Positions 44,817-53,631 of a stretch of DNA of 64,000 nt are shown in pieces; within the stretch, counting starts at the first letter, position 1; every line of letters begins with the position of its first letter. The notes beneath the pieces were generated by a model. That model saw only the letters and a program-made list of their open reading frames with translations. It searched no databases and was not told where the DNA came from. The stretch covers positions 62,382 to 126,381 of the forward strand of contig NZ_BMSK01000019.1 of the NCBI RefSeq assembly GCF_014649115.1, read 5' to 3'. Source of the DNA: Streptomyces eurythermus (GTDB taxonomy: Bacteria; Actinomycetota; Actinomycetes; Streptomycetales; Streptomycetaceae). A program made the position numbers and the translations under genes.

Positions 44817-46178
44817 ATGACGAAGGCCGGAAGCACCCTGGCCGCGGCCACCGCTCCCGTGCGCGCCGTGCGCCTTCCCCGGCGCCGGGGCGTCGAGCTG
44901 TCCCTGCTCGTGCTGGCCGTCCTGCTGTCCGTGTACGGCTACTGCGCGGTGGGGCTGGCCCGGTCCGGGACCGTGCCGCCGGGCGCCGTCGGGTACGGCG
45001 CCGGGCTCGCGGTGCTCGCCCTGTTCGCGCACATCGCGGTGCGGATCCGGGCGCCGTACGCCGATCCGCTGCCGCTGCCCATCGGGGTGCTGCTCAACGG
45101 GCTGGGCCTGGTCCTGATCTACCGGCTGGACCTGGAGACACCGGGCGACCGGGCGGCCCCGACCCAGCTGGTGTGGTCCACGCTGGGCGTGGGGCTGTTC
45201 ATCGGGGTCGTGCTGGTGCTGCGCGACCACCGGGTGCTCCAGCGGTACGCGTACGTGTGCGTGGTGGCCGCCCTCGTGCTGCTGGCGTTGCCGATCCTGT
45301 TCCCGGCGGTCAACGGGGCCCGGATCTGGATCCGGATCGCCGGGTTCTCCATCCAGCCCGGCGAGTTCGCGAAGGTGCTGCTCGCGGTGTTCTTCGCCGC
45401 CTATCTGGCCGCCAACCGCAGCGCGCTGGCGTACACCGGGCGCCGGCTGTGGCGGCTGCAGTTCCCGACCGGGCGGGTGCTGGGACCGATCCTGACGATC
45501 TGGCTGGTGAGCGTCGGCGTCCTGGTGCTGGAGCGGGACCTCGGGACCTCGCTGCTGTTCTTCGGGCTGTTCGTGGTGCTGCTGTACGTGGCCACCGGGC
45601 GGACCGGCTGGATCGCGGTCGGGCTGCTGCTCGCCGTGCTCGGCGCCGTCGCCGTGGGCCGGCTGGAGCCGCATGTGGGGGGGCGGATCGAGGACTGGCT
45701 GCACCCGTTCGCCACCATCGAGGCCGGTCAGGGCCCCAACCAGCTCGCCCAGTCGCTGTTCGCCTTCGCGGCGGGCGGGATCCTGGGCACCGGGCTGGGG
45801 CTCGGGCACTCCATCCTGATCGGCTTCGCCACCAAGTCGGACTTCATCCTGGCGACGGCCGGGGAGGAGCTGGGCCTCGCCGGGCTGGCGGCGATCGTGC
45901 TGCTGTACGCGCTGCTGGTGGAGCGCGGCTACCGGGCCGGGCTGGCGCTGCGCGAGCCGTTCGGCCGGCTCCTCGCGGTCGGGATGGCCTCGATCGTGGC
46001 GCTCCAGGTGTTCGTGATCGCGGGCGGGGTGACCGGGCTGATCCCGCTGACCGGCATGGCGATGCCGTTCCTCGCCCAGGGCGGCTCCTCGGTGGTCACC
46101 AACTGGGCGATCGTGGCGCTGCTGGTCCGGGTGAGCGACTCCGCCCGCAGCCAGTACGACGGCCGGGAGGCGCCGTGA
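44817..46178 (+). CDS. SEDS-family peptidoglycan glycosyltransferase (FtsW/RodA-like)
   Basis: A 453-residue membrane protein with about ten to twelve helices that polymerises lipid II together with a class B PBP. Family features: NGARIWIRIAGFSIQPGEFAKVLL, LERDLGTSLLFFGLF with the essential Asp region, GGILGTGLGLG, the C-terminal signature ATAGEELGLAG and PFLAQGGSSVVTNW. Streptomyces has several FtsW/RodA paralogues; this one pairs with the PBP gene that overlaps its stop by 4 nt (GTGA). The ATG at 44817 lies after a G-rich region but has no ideal ribosome binding site. Confidence 0.93.
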   Translation: MTKAGSTLAAATAPVRAVRLPRRRGVELSLLVLAVLLSVYGYCAVGLARSGTVPPGAVGYGAGLAVLALFAHIAVRIRAPYADPLPLPIGVLLNGLGLVLIYRLDLETPGDRAAPTQLVWSTLGVGLFIGVVLVLRDHRVLQRYAYVCVVAALVLLALPILFPAVNGARIWIRIAGFSIQPGEFAKVLLAVFFAAYLAANRSALAYTGRRLWRLQFPTGRVLGPILTIWLVSVGVLVLERDLGTSLLFFGLFVVLLYVATGRTGWIAVGLLLAVLGAVAVGRLEPHVGGRIEDWLHPFATIEAGQGPNQLAQSLFAFAAGGILGTGLGLGHSILIGFATKSDFILATAGEELGLAGLAAIVLLYALLVERGYRAGLALREPFGRLLAVGMASIVALQVFVIAGGVTGLIPLTGMAMPFLAQGGSSVVTNWAIVALLVRVSDSARSQYDGREAP

Positions 46179-47671
46179 GCGAGTACGGCCCGCTGCCCGA
46201 CGGCGGGCGGCCGATGGCCCGCTACATCCGGTACGCCCGCGCCTTCTGCGCCCTGCTGCTGGCCGCGCTGCTGGCCAACGCGGCCCGGGTGCAGGTGGTC
46301 CAGTCCCGGGAGTACGACGGCAACCCGGCCAACCGGCGGGCCACGATCGCCCGTTACCAGCAGCCGCGCGGGAACATCCTGGTCGACGGCCGCCCGGTCA
46401 CCGGCTCGGTGGACACCGGCGAGCAGCTGCGCTACGAACGCTCCTACCCGGACGGCCCGTTGTACGCCCCGGTCACCGGCTTCGCCTCCCAGAAGTACGG
46501 CACCACGTTCCTGGAGCACACCGAGGACGGGGTGCTGTCCGGCACCGATCCACTGCTGCGCCCGCTGCCGCTGTGGAGCGATGTGAGCCGGGCGCGCGGT
46601 CGCGGCGGTGACGTGGTGACGACCCTGAACCGGCGGGCGCAGGAGGCCGCGTACCGGGGGCTGGCCGGGCGCAAGGGCGCGGTGGCCGCGGTGGAACCGG
46701 CCACGGGGCGGATCCTGGCGCTGGTGACCAGCCCGTCGTACGACCCGTCGGAGCTGTCGGGCAACAGCGAGGCGGTGGTGTCCGCGTGGGCCCGGCTCAA
46801 CCACGATCCGGAGAAGCCGATGCTCAACCGGGCGGTGCGGCAGACGTATCCGCCGGGGTCGACGTTCAAGGTGGTCACCGCGGCGGCGGCGCTGGACGCG
46901 GGCGTGGTGACGGACCTGGACGAGCGGACCGACTCCCCGGACCCCTACCGGCTGCCCGGCACCACCACCCGGCTGACCAACGAGGGCGACGGCTGCGCGG
47001 ACGCCTCGGTGCGGGACGCCTTCGAGTGGTCGTGCAACACGGTGTTCGCGAAGCTGGGCGTGGACGTGGGGGTGCGGGACATGGTGGCGACGGCGCAGGC
47101 GTTCGGGTTCAACGACACCGAGGTGCGCGTCCCCTTCTCCGTGGCGCCCAGCACCTTCGACCCGCACGTGGACCGGGCGCAGCTGGCGCTGTCGTCGATC
47201 GGGCAGTACAACACGCGGGCCACGCCCCTGCAGATGGCGATGGTCGCGGCGGCGGTCGCGGACGGCGGGGTGCTGCGTCCGCCGTACCTGGTGGAGCGGA
47301 CCACCCGGCACGGCGGCGCGCCCCTGTCCGGGAGCGGAGCCCGGCCCGGCCGGCAGGTGATGCGGCCCGCCACCGCGGCGCGGCTGGCGGAGCTGATGGC
47401 CGGGGTGGTCGAGGAGGGCACCGGCACCAACGCGGCCATCCCCGGGGTGCTGGTCGGCGGCAAGACCGGGACGGCCCAGCACGGGGTCGGCAACACGGGG
47501 GTGCCGTACGCGTGGTTCGTCTCCTGGGCGAAGTCCGAGGACGCGCCCGAGCCGCAGGTGGCGGTCGCGGTGGTGGTGGAGGACGCGGCGGCGGACCGGG
47601 GCGAGATCAGCGGCGGCGGCACCGCGGCCCCGATCGCCAAGGAGGTGATGCGGGCGGTGCTCGGCCGCTGA
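46175..47671 (+). CDS. Class B penicillin-binding protein (transpeptidase)
   Basis: A 498-residue PBP with one N-terminal membrane helix (about 22-42), a short pedestal domain and a transpeptidase domain with all three active-site motifs: SxxK in YPPGSTFKVV, SxN in FEWSCNTVFAKLG and KTG in VGGKTGTAQHG. It cross-links peptidoglycan made by its SEDS partner. The GTG at 46175 overlaps the SEDS stop. The shorter pedestal compared with FtsI suggests a PbpA-like enzyme rather than the division PBP. Confidence 0.95.
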   Translation: MSEYGPLPDGGRPMARYIRYARAFCALLLAALLANAARVQVVQSREYDGNPANRRATIARYQQPRGNILVDGRPVTGSVDTGEQLRYERSYPDGPLYAPVTGFASQKYGTTFLEHTEDGVLSGTDPLLRPLPLWSDVSRARGRGGDVVTTLNRRAQEAAYRGLAGRKGAVAAVEPATGRILALVTSPSYDPSELSGNSEAVVSAWARLNHDPEKPMLNRAVRQTYPPGSTFKVVTAAAALDAGVVTDLDERTDSPDPYRLPGTTTRLTNEGDGCADASVRDAFEWSCNTVFAKLGVDVGVRDMVATAQAFGFNDTEVRVPFSVAPSTFDPHVDRAQLALSSIGQYNTRATPLQMAMVAAAVADGGVLRPPYLVERTTRHGGAPLSGSGARPGRQVMRPATAARLAELMAGVVEEGTGTNAAIPGVLVGGKTGTAQHGVGNTGVPYAWFVSWAKSEDAPEPQVAVAVVVEDAAADRGEISGGGTAAPIAKEVMRAVLGR

Positions 47672-47678
47672 GCGCCGG

Positions 47679-48521
47679 TCAGCCGGCGGGCCGCAGCAGC
47701 TCGGAGCGGACCCGCAGGGCGGTGCGCGCGGCCTCCTCCAGGTCCACGTCGCCGGGGTCGTGCACGGACAGGTCGACCTTGCCGACGGCGGCCGCCGTGT
47801 TGCCGTCCGCCCAGGCGCAGACGCCGTAGGTCAGGGTGGTGGAGCCGCTCTCCTGGGTGAGCACCTGGCAGCTGACGGGGGTGGCGGCGCCGGCCGGGGT
47901 GACGTCCGTCGCGGGCCGCTCCATGGTCACGCCGTCGGCCTCGGCGGCACCCTTGAGCAGGCCCCGGCGGATCGCGGGGGTGTTCTTGAACCTGCCGTAC
48001 ATGCCGGAGACCAGCAGCATGGAGCGGGAGGCGTCGCCGGGCGGGCTGTAGCGGCCGACGGTGGCGTGGACGTCCCTGACGTCCCAGGCGCCGTCGGCCT
48101 CGTCCTCGACCTTCTTGCCCTCGGTGCCGGAGAGGTCCTCGGCGAGGGTGTACTCGCCGTCGAGCAGGCTGTGCGGCAGGACCAGCTTGTGCTCCGCCGC
48201 CGGGAAGCCGCTGCCGGCCAGCATGCCGAGCACCACGAGACCGGCGACGACGACCGTGACGACTCCGCCCACGATGCCGAGCACCAGCCCGACCCGGCGC
48301 TTCCTGGGCGGCGGCGCCATGGGCGGCACGCCCCAGCCGGGGTAGGGCTGCTGCGGCGGGTAGGGCTGCCCGCCCGGGTACGGCTGCGGCGGGTACGGCT
48401 GCTGCTGCGGGTAGGGCGCCTGCTGGGGGTACGGCGAGCCGTACGGGCCGGGGGCGGCCTGCGGGGGCTGCTGCCCGTAGGGACCCGGGTACGGCGACTG
48501 CTGCGGCGGAGGCATGGACAC
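47679..48521 (-). CDS. Proline/tyrosine/glutamine-rich single-pass membrane protein
   Basis: A 280-residue protein of unknown function. Residues 1-70 are low complexity with many PYP, QQ and PPQ repeats (for example QQPYPPQPYPGGQPYP), residues 76-101 are a membrane helix preceded by RKRR, and the remainder is a predicted extracytoplasmic domain without recognised motifs apart from one pair of Cys. Such proline-rich heads are common in Streptomyces membrane proteins. The start is the GTG at 48521 or the ATG at 48515. It converges with the PBP gene, 7 bp between stops. Confidence 0.75.
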   Translation of the reverse strand: MSMPPPQQSPYPGPYGQQPPQAAPGPYGSPYPQQAPYPQQQPYPPQPYPGGQPYPPQQPYPGWGVPPMAPPPRKRRVGLVLGIVGGVVTVVVAGLVVLGMLAGSGFPAAEHKLVLPHSLLDGEYTLAEDLSGTEGKKVEDEADGAWDVRDVHATVGRYSPPGDASRSMLLVSGMYGRFKNTPAIRRGLLKGAAEADGVTMERPATDVTPAGAATPVSCQVLTQESGSTTLTYGVCAWADGNTAAAVGKVDLSVHDPGDVDLEEAARTALRVRSELLRPAG

Positions 48522-48577
48522 GCCAGCACGCTACTGCACCGCACCGACACCCCCGCCACCGCCGGTCGCGCGGCCCG

Positions 48578-49687
48578 TCAGTCCTCCGTCGCGCCCGACT
48601 CGATCGTCGCCTCCACCTCCGCCACCCGCTCCCGCTCCTCCATGGCGAAGCGTTCGGCGTCCAAGCGGTCGGCCAGTTCCTCGTCCTGGGCCATGAGCTG
48701 GTCCAGGCTGGAGTCGCCGAGTTCGAAGACGCCCATGTCGGCGTAGGCCCGCTGGAGGCGTTCGCCCCACAGGCCGATGTCCCTGACGCACGGGACGATG
48801 CGGCTGAACAGCAGCTTGCGGAACAGCCGGAGGAACTCGGACTGTTCGCTGATCTGCTCCGCCTCGGCCCTCGGGATGCCGAAGTTCTCCAGCACCTCCA
48901 CCCCGCGCAGCCGGTCGCGCATCAGGTGGCAGCCTTCGATGACGAACTCCTCGCGCTCGCGCAGTTCGGCGTCGGTGAGCTGCCGGTAGTAGTCGCGCAG
49001 CGCCATCCGGCCGAAGGCCACGTGCCGGGCCTCGTCCTGCATGACGTAGGTCAGGATCTGTTTCGGCAGCGGCTTGTCGGTGGTGTCCCGGATCATGCCG
49101 AACGCGGCCAGCGCCAGGCCCTCGATCAGTACCTGCATGCCGAGGTAGGGCATGTCCCAGCGGCTGTCGCGCAGGGTGTCGCCGAGCAGCGCCTGGAGGT
49201 CGTCGTCGACCGGGTACAGCAGGCCCATCTTCTCGTGCAGGAACCGGCCGTATATCTCGGCGTGCCGGGCCTCGTCCATGGTCTGGGTCGCGGAGTAGAA
49301 CTTGGCGTCCAGGTCGGGCGCCGACTCCACGATCCGCGCCGCGCAGATCATCGCGCCCTGCTCGCCGTGCAGGAACTGGCTGAACTGCCAGGAGGCGTAG
49401 TGCCGGCGCAGTTCGCCCTTGTCCCGGTCGGAGAGCCTGTCCCAATGGCGGGTGCCGTACAGGGACATGGCCTCCTCGGGCGTGCCGAGGGCGTCGTACG
49501 GGTCCACCTCCAGGTCCCAGTCGATGCGGGTGCGCCCGTCCCACTGCTTGTCCTTGCCCTTCTGGTACAGGGCGAGCAGACGGTCGCGGCCGTCGTCGTA
49601 CTCCCAGGTGAACCGGGCCGCGCCGGTGGCGGGCACCCGCCAGTGGGAGTCCCCGGGGTCGTTGGCGTACAGGTCGTAGGTCCCCAT
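48578..49687 (-). CDS. Ferritin-like diiron protein (R2-like oxygenase family)
   Basis: A 369-residue helical protein with two sets of diiron ligands in the ribonucleotide-reductase/ferritin-like order: a Glu in FLHGEQGAM, ExxH in MDEARHAEIY, a Glu in LIEGLALAAFG and a second ExxH in QDEARHVAFG. By fold it should bind two iron ions and activate oxygen; the substrate is unknown. The ATG at 49687 is used; in-frame alternatives are GTG 49702 and TTG 49723. It is divergent from an AurF-type diiron gene, which suggests that they share a regulator or pathway. Confidence 0.8.
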   Translation of the reverse strand: MGTYDLYANDPGDSHWRVPATGAARFTWEYDDGRDRLLALYQKGKDKQWDGRTRIDWDLEVDPYDALGTPEEAMSLYGTRHWDRLSDRDKGELRRHYASWQFSQFLHGEQGAMICAARIVESAPDLDAKFYSATQTMDEARHAEIYGRFLHEKMGLLYPVDDDLQALLGDTLRDSRWDMPYLGMQVLIEGLALAAFGMIRDTTDKPLPKQILTYVMQDEARHVAFGRMALRDYYRQLTDAELREREEFVIEGCHLMRDRLRGVEVLENFGIPRAEAEQISEQSEFLRLFRKLLFSRIVPCVRDIGLWGERLQRAYADMGVFELGDSSLDQLMAQDEELADRLDAERFAMEERERVAEVEATIESGATED

Positions 49688-49738
49688 ACTCCCCAGGCTC
49701 ACGCGCGGTCGCCGGGTCAACAAGTCCTGCGCAAGGGA

Positions 49739-49771
49739 TTGACGGCCTTACTGACAAGGAGTCTTATAAGA
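49739..49771 (+). promoter_or_regulatory. Promoter of the AurF-like gene with a palindrome over the -10 box
   Basis: TTGACG (49739-49744), 17 nt, TCTTAT (49762-49767) form a good sigma-70-type promoter. The -10 box is the left half of a perfect 10-bp palindrome TCTTATAAGA (49762-49771), a likely repressor site; the TetR encoded 1.1 kb downstream is the nearest candidate. Confidence 0.6.
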
Positions 49772-49810
49772 GCAGAAACGACTACCCCCGGGTAACGAGG
49801 TGAGGGAGCC

Positions 49811-50749
49811 ATGACGACCCTGACGGAAGCGGACGCGCTGGAGGGGCTGCGCGACGCGCTGGGCCTGCTCAAGGACCGGGAACAAGTGGCCGAACGACTG
49901 CTCGCCTCTTCCGCCAAACACTCCTTCGACCCGGACAAGGAGCTGGACTGGGACGCGCCCTTCGAGGAGGGCAAGTGGTTCTGGCCGCCGGAGCTGGTCT
50001 CGCTCTACGACACCCCGATGTGGCGGCGGATGAGCGAGGAGCAGCGCATCCTGCTCTCCCGGCACGAGGCCGCGGCGCTGGCCTCGCTCGGCATCTGGTT
50101 CGAGCTCATCCTGATGCAGCTGCTGGTCCGGCACGTCTACGACAAGGCGGCGACGAGCGCGCACGTGCGCTACGCCCTCACCGAGATCGAGGACGAGTGC
50201 CGGCACTCCAAGATGTTCGCGCGCCTGATCACGCACGGCGGTACGCCCTGGTACCCGGTGAGCCGGGCCCACCAGAACCTCGGCCGCCTGTTCAAGACCA
50301 TCTCCACGACGCCCGGTTCGTTCACCGCCACGCTGCTCGGCGAGGAGGTCCTGGACTGGATGCAGCGGCTGACCTTCCCGGACGAGCGGGTGCAGCCGCT
50401 GATCCGGGGCGTCACGCGGATCCACGTGGTGGAGGAGGCCCGGCACGTCCGCTACGCCCGTGAGGAGTTGCGGCGCCAGATGGTGACCGCCCCGAAGTGG
50501 TCCCAGGAGTTCACCCGGGTCACCTCCGGCGAGTTCGCCCGGGTGTTCTCGGTCGCCTTCGTCAACCCGGAGGTGTACACGAACGTGGGGCTGGACAAGC
50601 GGGAGGCGATGGCCCAGGTGAAGGCCAGCGGGCACCGGCGGGAAGTCATGCAGACGGGTGCGAAGCGCCTGACCGATTTCCTGGACGACATCGGTGTCCT
50701 GCGGGGCGTGGGGCGGCGGCTGTGGAGGGCGTCGGGTCTCCTGGCGTAG
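49811..50749 (+). CDS. AurF-like diiron oxygenase
   Basis: A 312-residue protein of the p-aminobenzoate N-oxygenase (AurF) type. Diiron ligands are visible as a Glu in SRHEAAALASLGIW, ExxH in IEDECRHSKMFAR, a Glu in LGEEVLDWMQRL and ExxH in HVVEEARHVRYAREEL. AurF enzymes oxidise aromatic amines; most Streptomyces members outside biosynthetic clusters have unknown substrates. The ATG at 49811 follows GAGGTGAGGGAG. It is divergent from a second diiron gene, and a TetR gene follows 101 bp downstream. Confidence 0.83.
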   Translation: MTTLTEADALEGLRDALGLLKDREQVAERLLASSAKHSFDPDKELDWDAPFEEGKWFWPPELVSLYDTPMWRRMSEEQRILLSRHEAAALASLGIWFELILMQLLVRHVYDKAATSAHVRYALTEIEDECRHSKMFARLITHGGTPWYPVSRAHQNLGRLFKTISTTPGSFTATLLGEEVLDWMQRLTFPDERVQPLIRGVTRIHVVEEARHVRYAREELRRQMVTAPKWSQEFTRVTSGEFARVFSVAFVNPEVYTNVGLDKREAMAQVKASGHRREVMQTGAKRLTDFLDDIGVLRGVGRRLWRASGLLA

Positions 50750-50850
50750 CCCCGCGGGCCCTCCCGGGGGGCGCGGACGCGGCGCGTGTGCGCCCCGGCC
50801 GCCCGCGAGCGCCGCATGGCGGCCCCACGTCGGCGGTTAGGCTGACCGGC

Positions 50851-51516
50851 ATGACCCAGTCGGCCACCCCCGCATACCGCCGCCTGAGCGTCGAGGAGCG
50901 ACGGACCCAGCTCCTCGCCGCCGCGCTCTCCCTCTTCGCGCACCACGCGCCCGAGGACGTGTCCCTCGATGACGTGGCGGAGGCGGCCGGAGTCTCGCGT
51001 CCCCTGGTGTACCGCTACTTCCCGGGCGGCAAGCAGCAGCTCTACGAGGCCGCGCTCGGGTCGGCCGCCGAGCAGCTGAACCAGTGCTTCGACGAGCCCG
51101 ACGAGACGTCCCCGCTGTCCCGCCTGTCCCGCGTCCTGGACCGCTACCTGGAATTCGTCGACCAGCACGACACCGGTTTCGCCGCGCTGCTCCAGGGCGG
51201 CAGCGTGGTGGAGACCAAGCGCACCACCTCCATCGTGGACGGGGTGCGCCGGTCCGCCGCCGAGCACATCTACCAGCACATGGAGGTCAGCGAGCCGGGC
51301 GCGCCGCTGCGCATGACCGTGCGGATGTGGATCGCGGCCGTGGAGGCGGCCTCCCTGATCTGGCTGGACAACGACAAGCAGCCACCGCCCGCGGAACTGC
51401 GCGACTGGCTGGTGGAGCAGTTCGTGGCCGTCCTCAAGGTCACCGCGGGCCGCGACCCGCAGACGGCGGCGCTCGTCGCCACGCTCGCCGCGGACGCCCC
51501 GGTACCGAGCGCGTGA
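50851..51516 (+). CDS. TetR-family transcriptional regulator
   Basis: A 221-residue repressor. The N-terminal helix-turn-helix reads RRTQLLAAALSLFA, then VSLDDVAEAAGVSRPLVYRYFPGGKQQLYE; the C-terminal part is the variable helical ligand domain. It lies downstream of the AurF-like gene on the same strand and may control the divergent diiron pair through the TCTTATAAGA palindrome (inference). The following small gene overlaps its stop by 4 nt. Confidence 0.92.
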   Translation: MTQSATPAYRRLSVEERRTQLLAAALSLFAHHAPEDVSLDDVAEAAGVSRPLVYRYFPGGKQQLYEAALGSAAEQLNQCFDEPDETSPLSRLSRVLDRYLEFVDQHDTGFAALLQGGSVVETKRTTSIVDGVRRSAAEHIYQHMEVSEPGAPLRMTVRMWIAAVEAASLIWLDNDKQPPPAELRDWLVEQFVAVLKVTAGRDPQTAALVATLAADAPVPSA

Positions 51517-51839
51517 AGAGCCAGGACACCCCCTTCGAGGGCGGCCCCATGGACGGCAGGGTGCTGCCCGTCCTGCTCGGCCCCACCGGGCACCCCCCGA
51601 AGACGTACCGCATCCCCGTCCCGGACCCGGACGGCGGCCCGCCCACGGTGCTGGTCTACCGGCGCGAGCCACGCGGACACAGCCGGCGGCTCGGGCTGGT
51701 CCAGGGCTGGAAGTACCGGTACGACCCGGACGACACCACCGGCGGACGGCTCAGGTGGCCCTGGTCGAAGCCGGCCGCCCCGGCCACTCCCCCGCCCGAT
51801 GCCCCGCGATCCGGCAAGCCGGGTGACACGAACGAGTGA
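51513..51839 (+). CDS. Small conserved hypothetical protein
   Basis: A 108-residue, proline-rich, soluble protein starting at a GTG that overlaps the TetR stop (GTGA). The central segment (KTYRIPVPDPDGGPPTVLVY, then LGLVQGWKYRYDP) looks like a small beta-structured domain; the C-terminus is low complexity. No family is recognised. Tight overlap with the TetR gene supports expression. Confidence 0.75.
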   Translation: MKSQDTPFEGGPMDGRVLPVLLGPTGHPPKTYRIPVPDPDGGPPTVLVYRREPRGHSRRLGLVQGWKYRYDPDDTTGGRLRWPWSKPAAPATPPPDAPRSGKPGDTNE

Positions 51840-51951
51840 AAGCGGTGGGCCGAACCGCGCAGCCTTCCCGCATATTGTGTGCCGACACGTCTGATTATCA
51901 CCGTGCGACGGACGGCGGAGAGCCCGCCCTCCTCGCCCCGGAGGTGATGAC

Positions 51952-53046
51952 GTGTCAGCAGTGCTCCGGCGTCTGGCCGGTACGGCCGCGGTCGCGGCCC
52001 AGGCCGTCCTCGCGCCCGTACCCGCCGCGGCCGTGCCGGATCCGCGGCCGTCCGTGTCCGCACAGCAACAACAGCCGTCTGTCGCCCAGCTGCTGACGGA
52101 CCTTCAGCGGCTGTACCGGCAGACCGAGCGGGCCACCGAGACCTACAACGCCACCACGGAGAAGCTGACGCGGCAGCGCGCCGAGGTGGCCCGGCTGGAC
52201 GGCGAACTCGCCCGCGCCCGGCTCGCCCTGCGGGCCCAGCGGCTGGACGCCGGCCGGCTGGCCCGGCAGCAGTACCAGAGCGGCGGCGGCCTCGGCCCCT
52301 ACGTCCGCCTCCTGCTCGCCCCCGATCCGCAGGCCGCGCTGGACGAGGGCCATGTCATCGGCGAGCTGGCGCGCGAGCGGGCCCGCGCGGTGACCCGGCT
52401 GGCCGCCGCGGAGCGCCGCCAGGACGCCCTGGCGCGCGCGGCCCGCAAGGCCCTGGACACCCAGCTCGGCCTGGCCGCCCGGCAGAAGCGGCAGCGCGAC
52501 GACGTGCGGACGAAGCTGGCCGGCGTGGAGCGCATGCTGGCCACCCTCACCCCCGACCAGCTCGCGGCCGTGGCCCGGCTGGAGGAACAGGGTGTCGCGA
52601 AGGCCCAGCGCGAACTCACCACCGCGGGCGCCCTGCCCGCCGGCCGCCCGGCGACGCCGCCCGCCGCCGGCCCCGCCGCGCCCGCCGAGCGCGCGGTCCG
52701 CTACGCCCTGGACCAGGTCGGCAAGCCCTACGTGTGGGGCGCGGCGGGCCCGGACGCCTACGACTGCTCGGGGCTGACCTCGCGGGCCTGGGCCCAGGCG
52801 GGCGTCCCGGTCCCGCGCACCAGCCAGGAGCAGTGGGACCGGCTCGGCAAGGTGCCGCTGCGCCGGCTGCGCCCCGGGGACCTGGTGGTGTACTTCCCCG
52901 AGGCGACGCACGTGGCGATGTACGTGGGGGACGGAAAGGTCGTCCAGGCGCCGCGACCGGGCGGGCGGGTCACGGTCTCACCGATCGCCGCCCACCCGAT
53001 CCTGGGCGCCGTACGTCCCGCTCCCGGACGACCCGGCCGGACCTAG
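51952..53046 (+). CDS. Secreted NlpC/P60 peptidoglycan endopeptidase with coiled-coil
   Basis: A 364-residue exported wall hydrolase. A signal peptide (1-28, ending PAAAV) is followed by a long coiled coil (about 40-215, Arg/Ala/Glu/Leu-rich), a Pro/Ala linker and an NlpC/P60 domain (about 245-355) with catalytic Cys in AYDCSGLTSRAW and His in THVAMYVGDG. It cuts peptidoglycan stems; the coiled coil resembles the RipA-type autoinhibitory segment. The GTG at 51952 is chosen for the near-perfect GGAGGTGAT site 3-6 nt upstream. Confidence 0.93.
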   Translation: MSAVLRRLAGTAAVAAQAVLAPVPAAAVPDPRPSVSAQQQQPSVAQLLTDLQRLYRQTERATETYNATTEKLTRQRAEVARLDGELARARLALRAQRLDAGRLARQQYQSGGGLGPYVRLLLAPDPQAALDEGHVIGELARERARAVTRLAAAERRQDALARAARKALDTQLGLAARQKRQRDDVRTKLAGVERMLATLTPDQLAAVARLEEQGVAKAQRELTTAGALPAGRPATPPAAGPAAPAERAVRYALDQVGKPYVWGAAGPDAYDCSGLTSRAWAQAGVPVPRTSQEQWDRLGKVPLRRLRPGDLVVYFPEATHVAMYVGDGKVVQAPRPGGRVTVSPIAAHPILGAVRPAPGRPGRT

Positions 53047-53546
53047 CAGAACCGCCTGGTCGCCGCGTCCACGCCGGCGTTGAACCCCCGCTCGAAGTTC
53101 TCGTCCACGCGCGCGAACCCCCGCTGCGGCTCCCTGCTGTCGCAGTTCTCCCGCACGGCCGCGAATCCCTGCCGGAAGCCCTCGTTGAACTGCTCCTTGG
53201 CGTTCTTCTGCTCCCCCTCCGCGGCCGTGCCGCACCCGACCACGGGGCCGCCGATCTGCTGGGCGCTGACGGTGCCGCTCGCGTCGGTCACCGTCAGGGT
53301 GAAGCGACCGGTGGCGTCCGCCCTCACGCTGCCCTCGGACCCGTTGGCGGATTCCACGGCCACGGACTTGCCCGGCCTGAAGTCCCTGCCGCTGACCAGC
53401 AGGTTGTTGGGATTGTCGGTGCCTGTGACGCTACAGGTGGGCGATGCCGCCGTCGCTGTGGGGGCGGAGAAGGTCACCGCCCCCAACGCGAGCGACGACA
53501 CGGCCAGGGGCGCCAGAACCGCGAGGCGTACACGTCGACCGTTCAT
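53043..53546 (-). CDS. Small secreted protein of unknown function
   Basis: A 167-residue protein with a signal peptide (MNGRRVRLAVLAPLAVSSLA, cleavage near TATAA), then a beta-rich domain of about 75 residues (LLVSGRDFRPG, GRFTLTVTDASGTV) resembling IPT/Ig-like sandwich folds, then a charged helical C-terminus ending in Cys. Four Cys in the mature part could form disulfides. The ATG at 53546 has GGAG 5 nt upstream. It overlaps the end of the convergent NlpC/P60 gene by 4 bp. Confidence 0.78.
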   Translation of the reverse strand: MNGRRVRLAVLAPLAVSSLALGAVTFSAPTATAASPTCSVTGTDNPNNLLVSGRDFRPGKSVAVESANGSEGSVRADATGRFTLTVTDASGTVSAQQIGGPVVGCGTAAEGEQKNAKEQFNEGFRQGFAAVRENCDSREPQRGFARVDENFERGFNAGVDAATRRFC

Positions 53547-53631
53547 GGAAACTCCTCCATGGCTTGTCCCCCCTGCACACCTGAACCAGCGTCCCCCCGC
53601 CGCCATCAGGTGTCAAAAGGGGACAAAACCA

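Noticed and set aside
49762..49771. Second -10 box on the minus strand for the ferritin-like gene within the same palindrome
   Set aside because: TCTTAT is also present on the minus strand because the site is palindromic, but no TTGAC-like -35 lies 16-18 nt away, so only the plus-strand promoter is supported.
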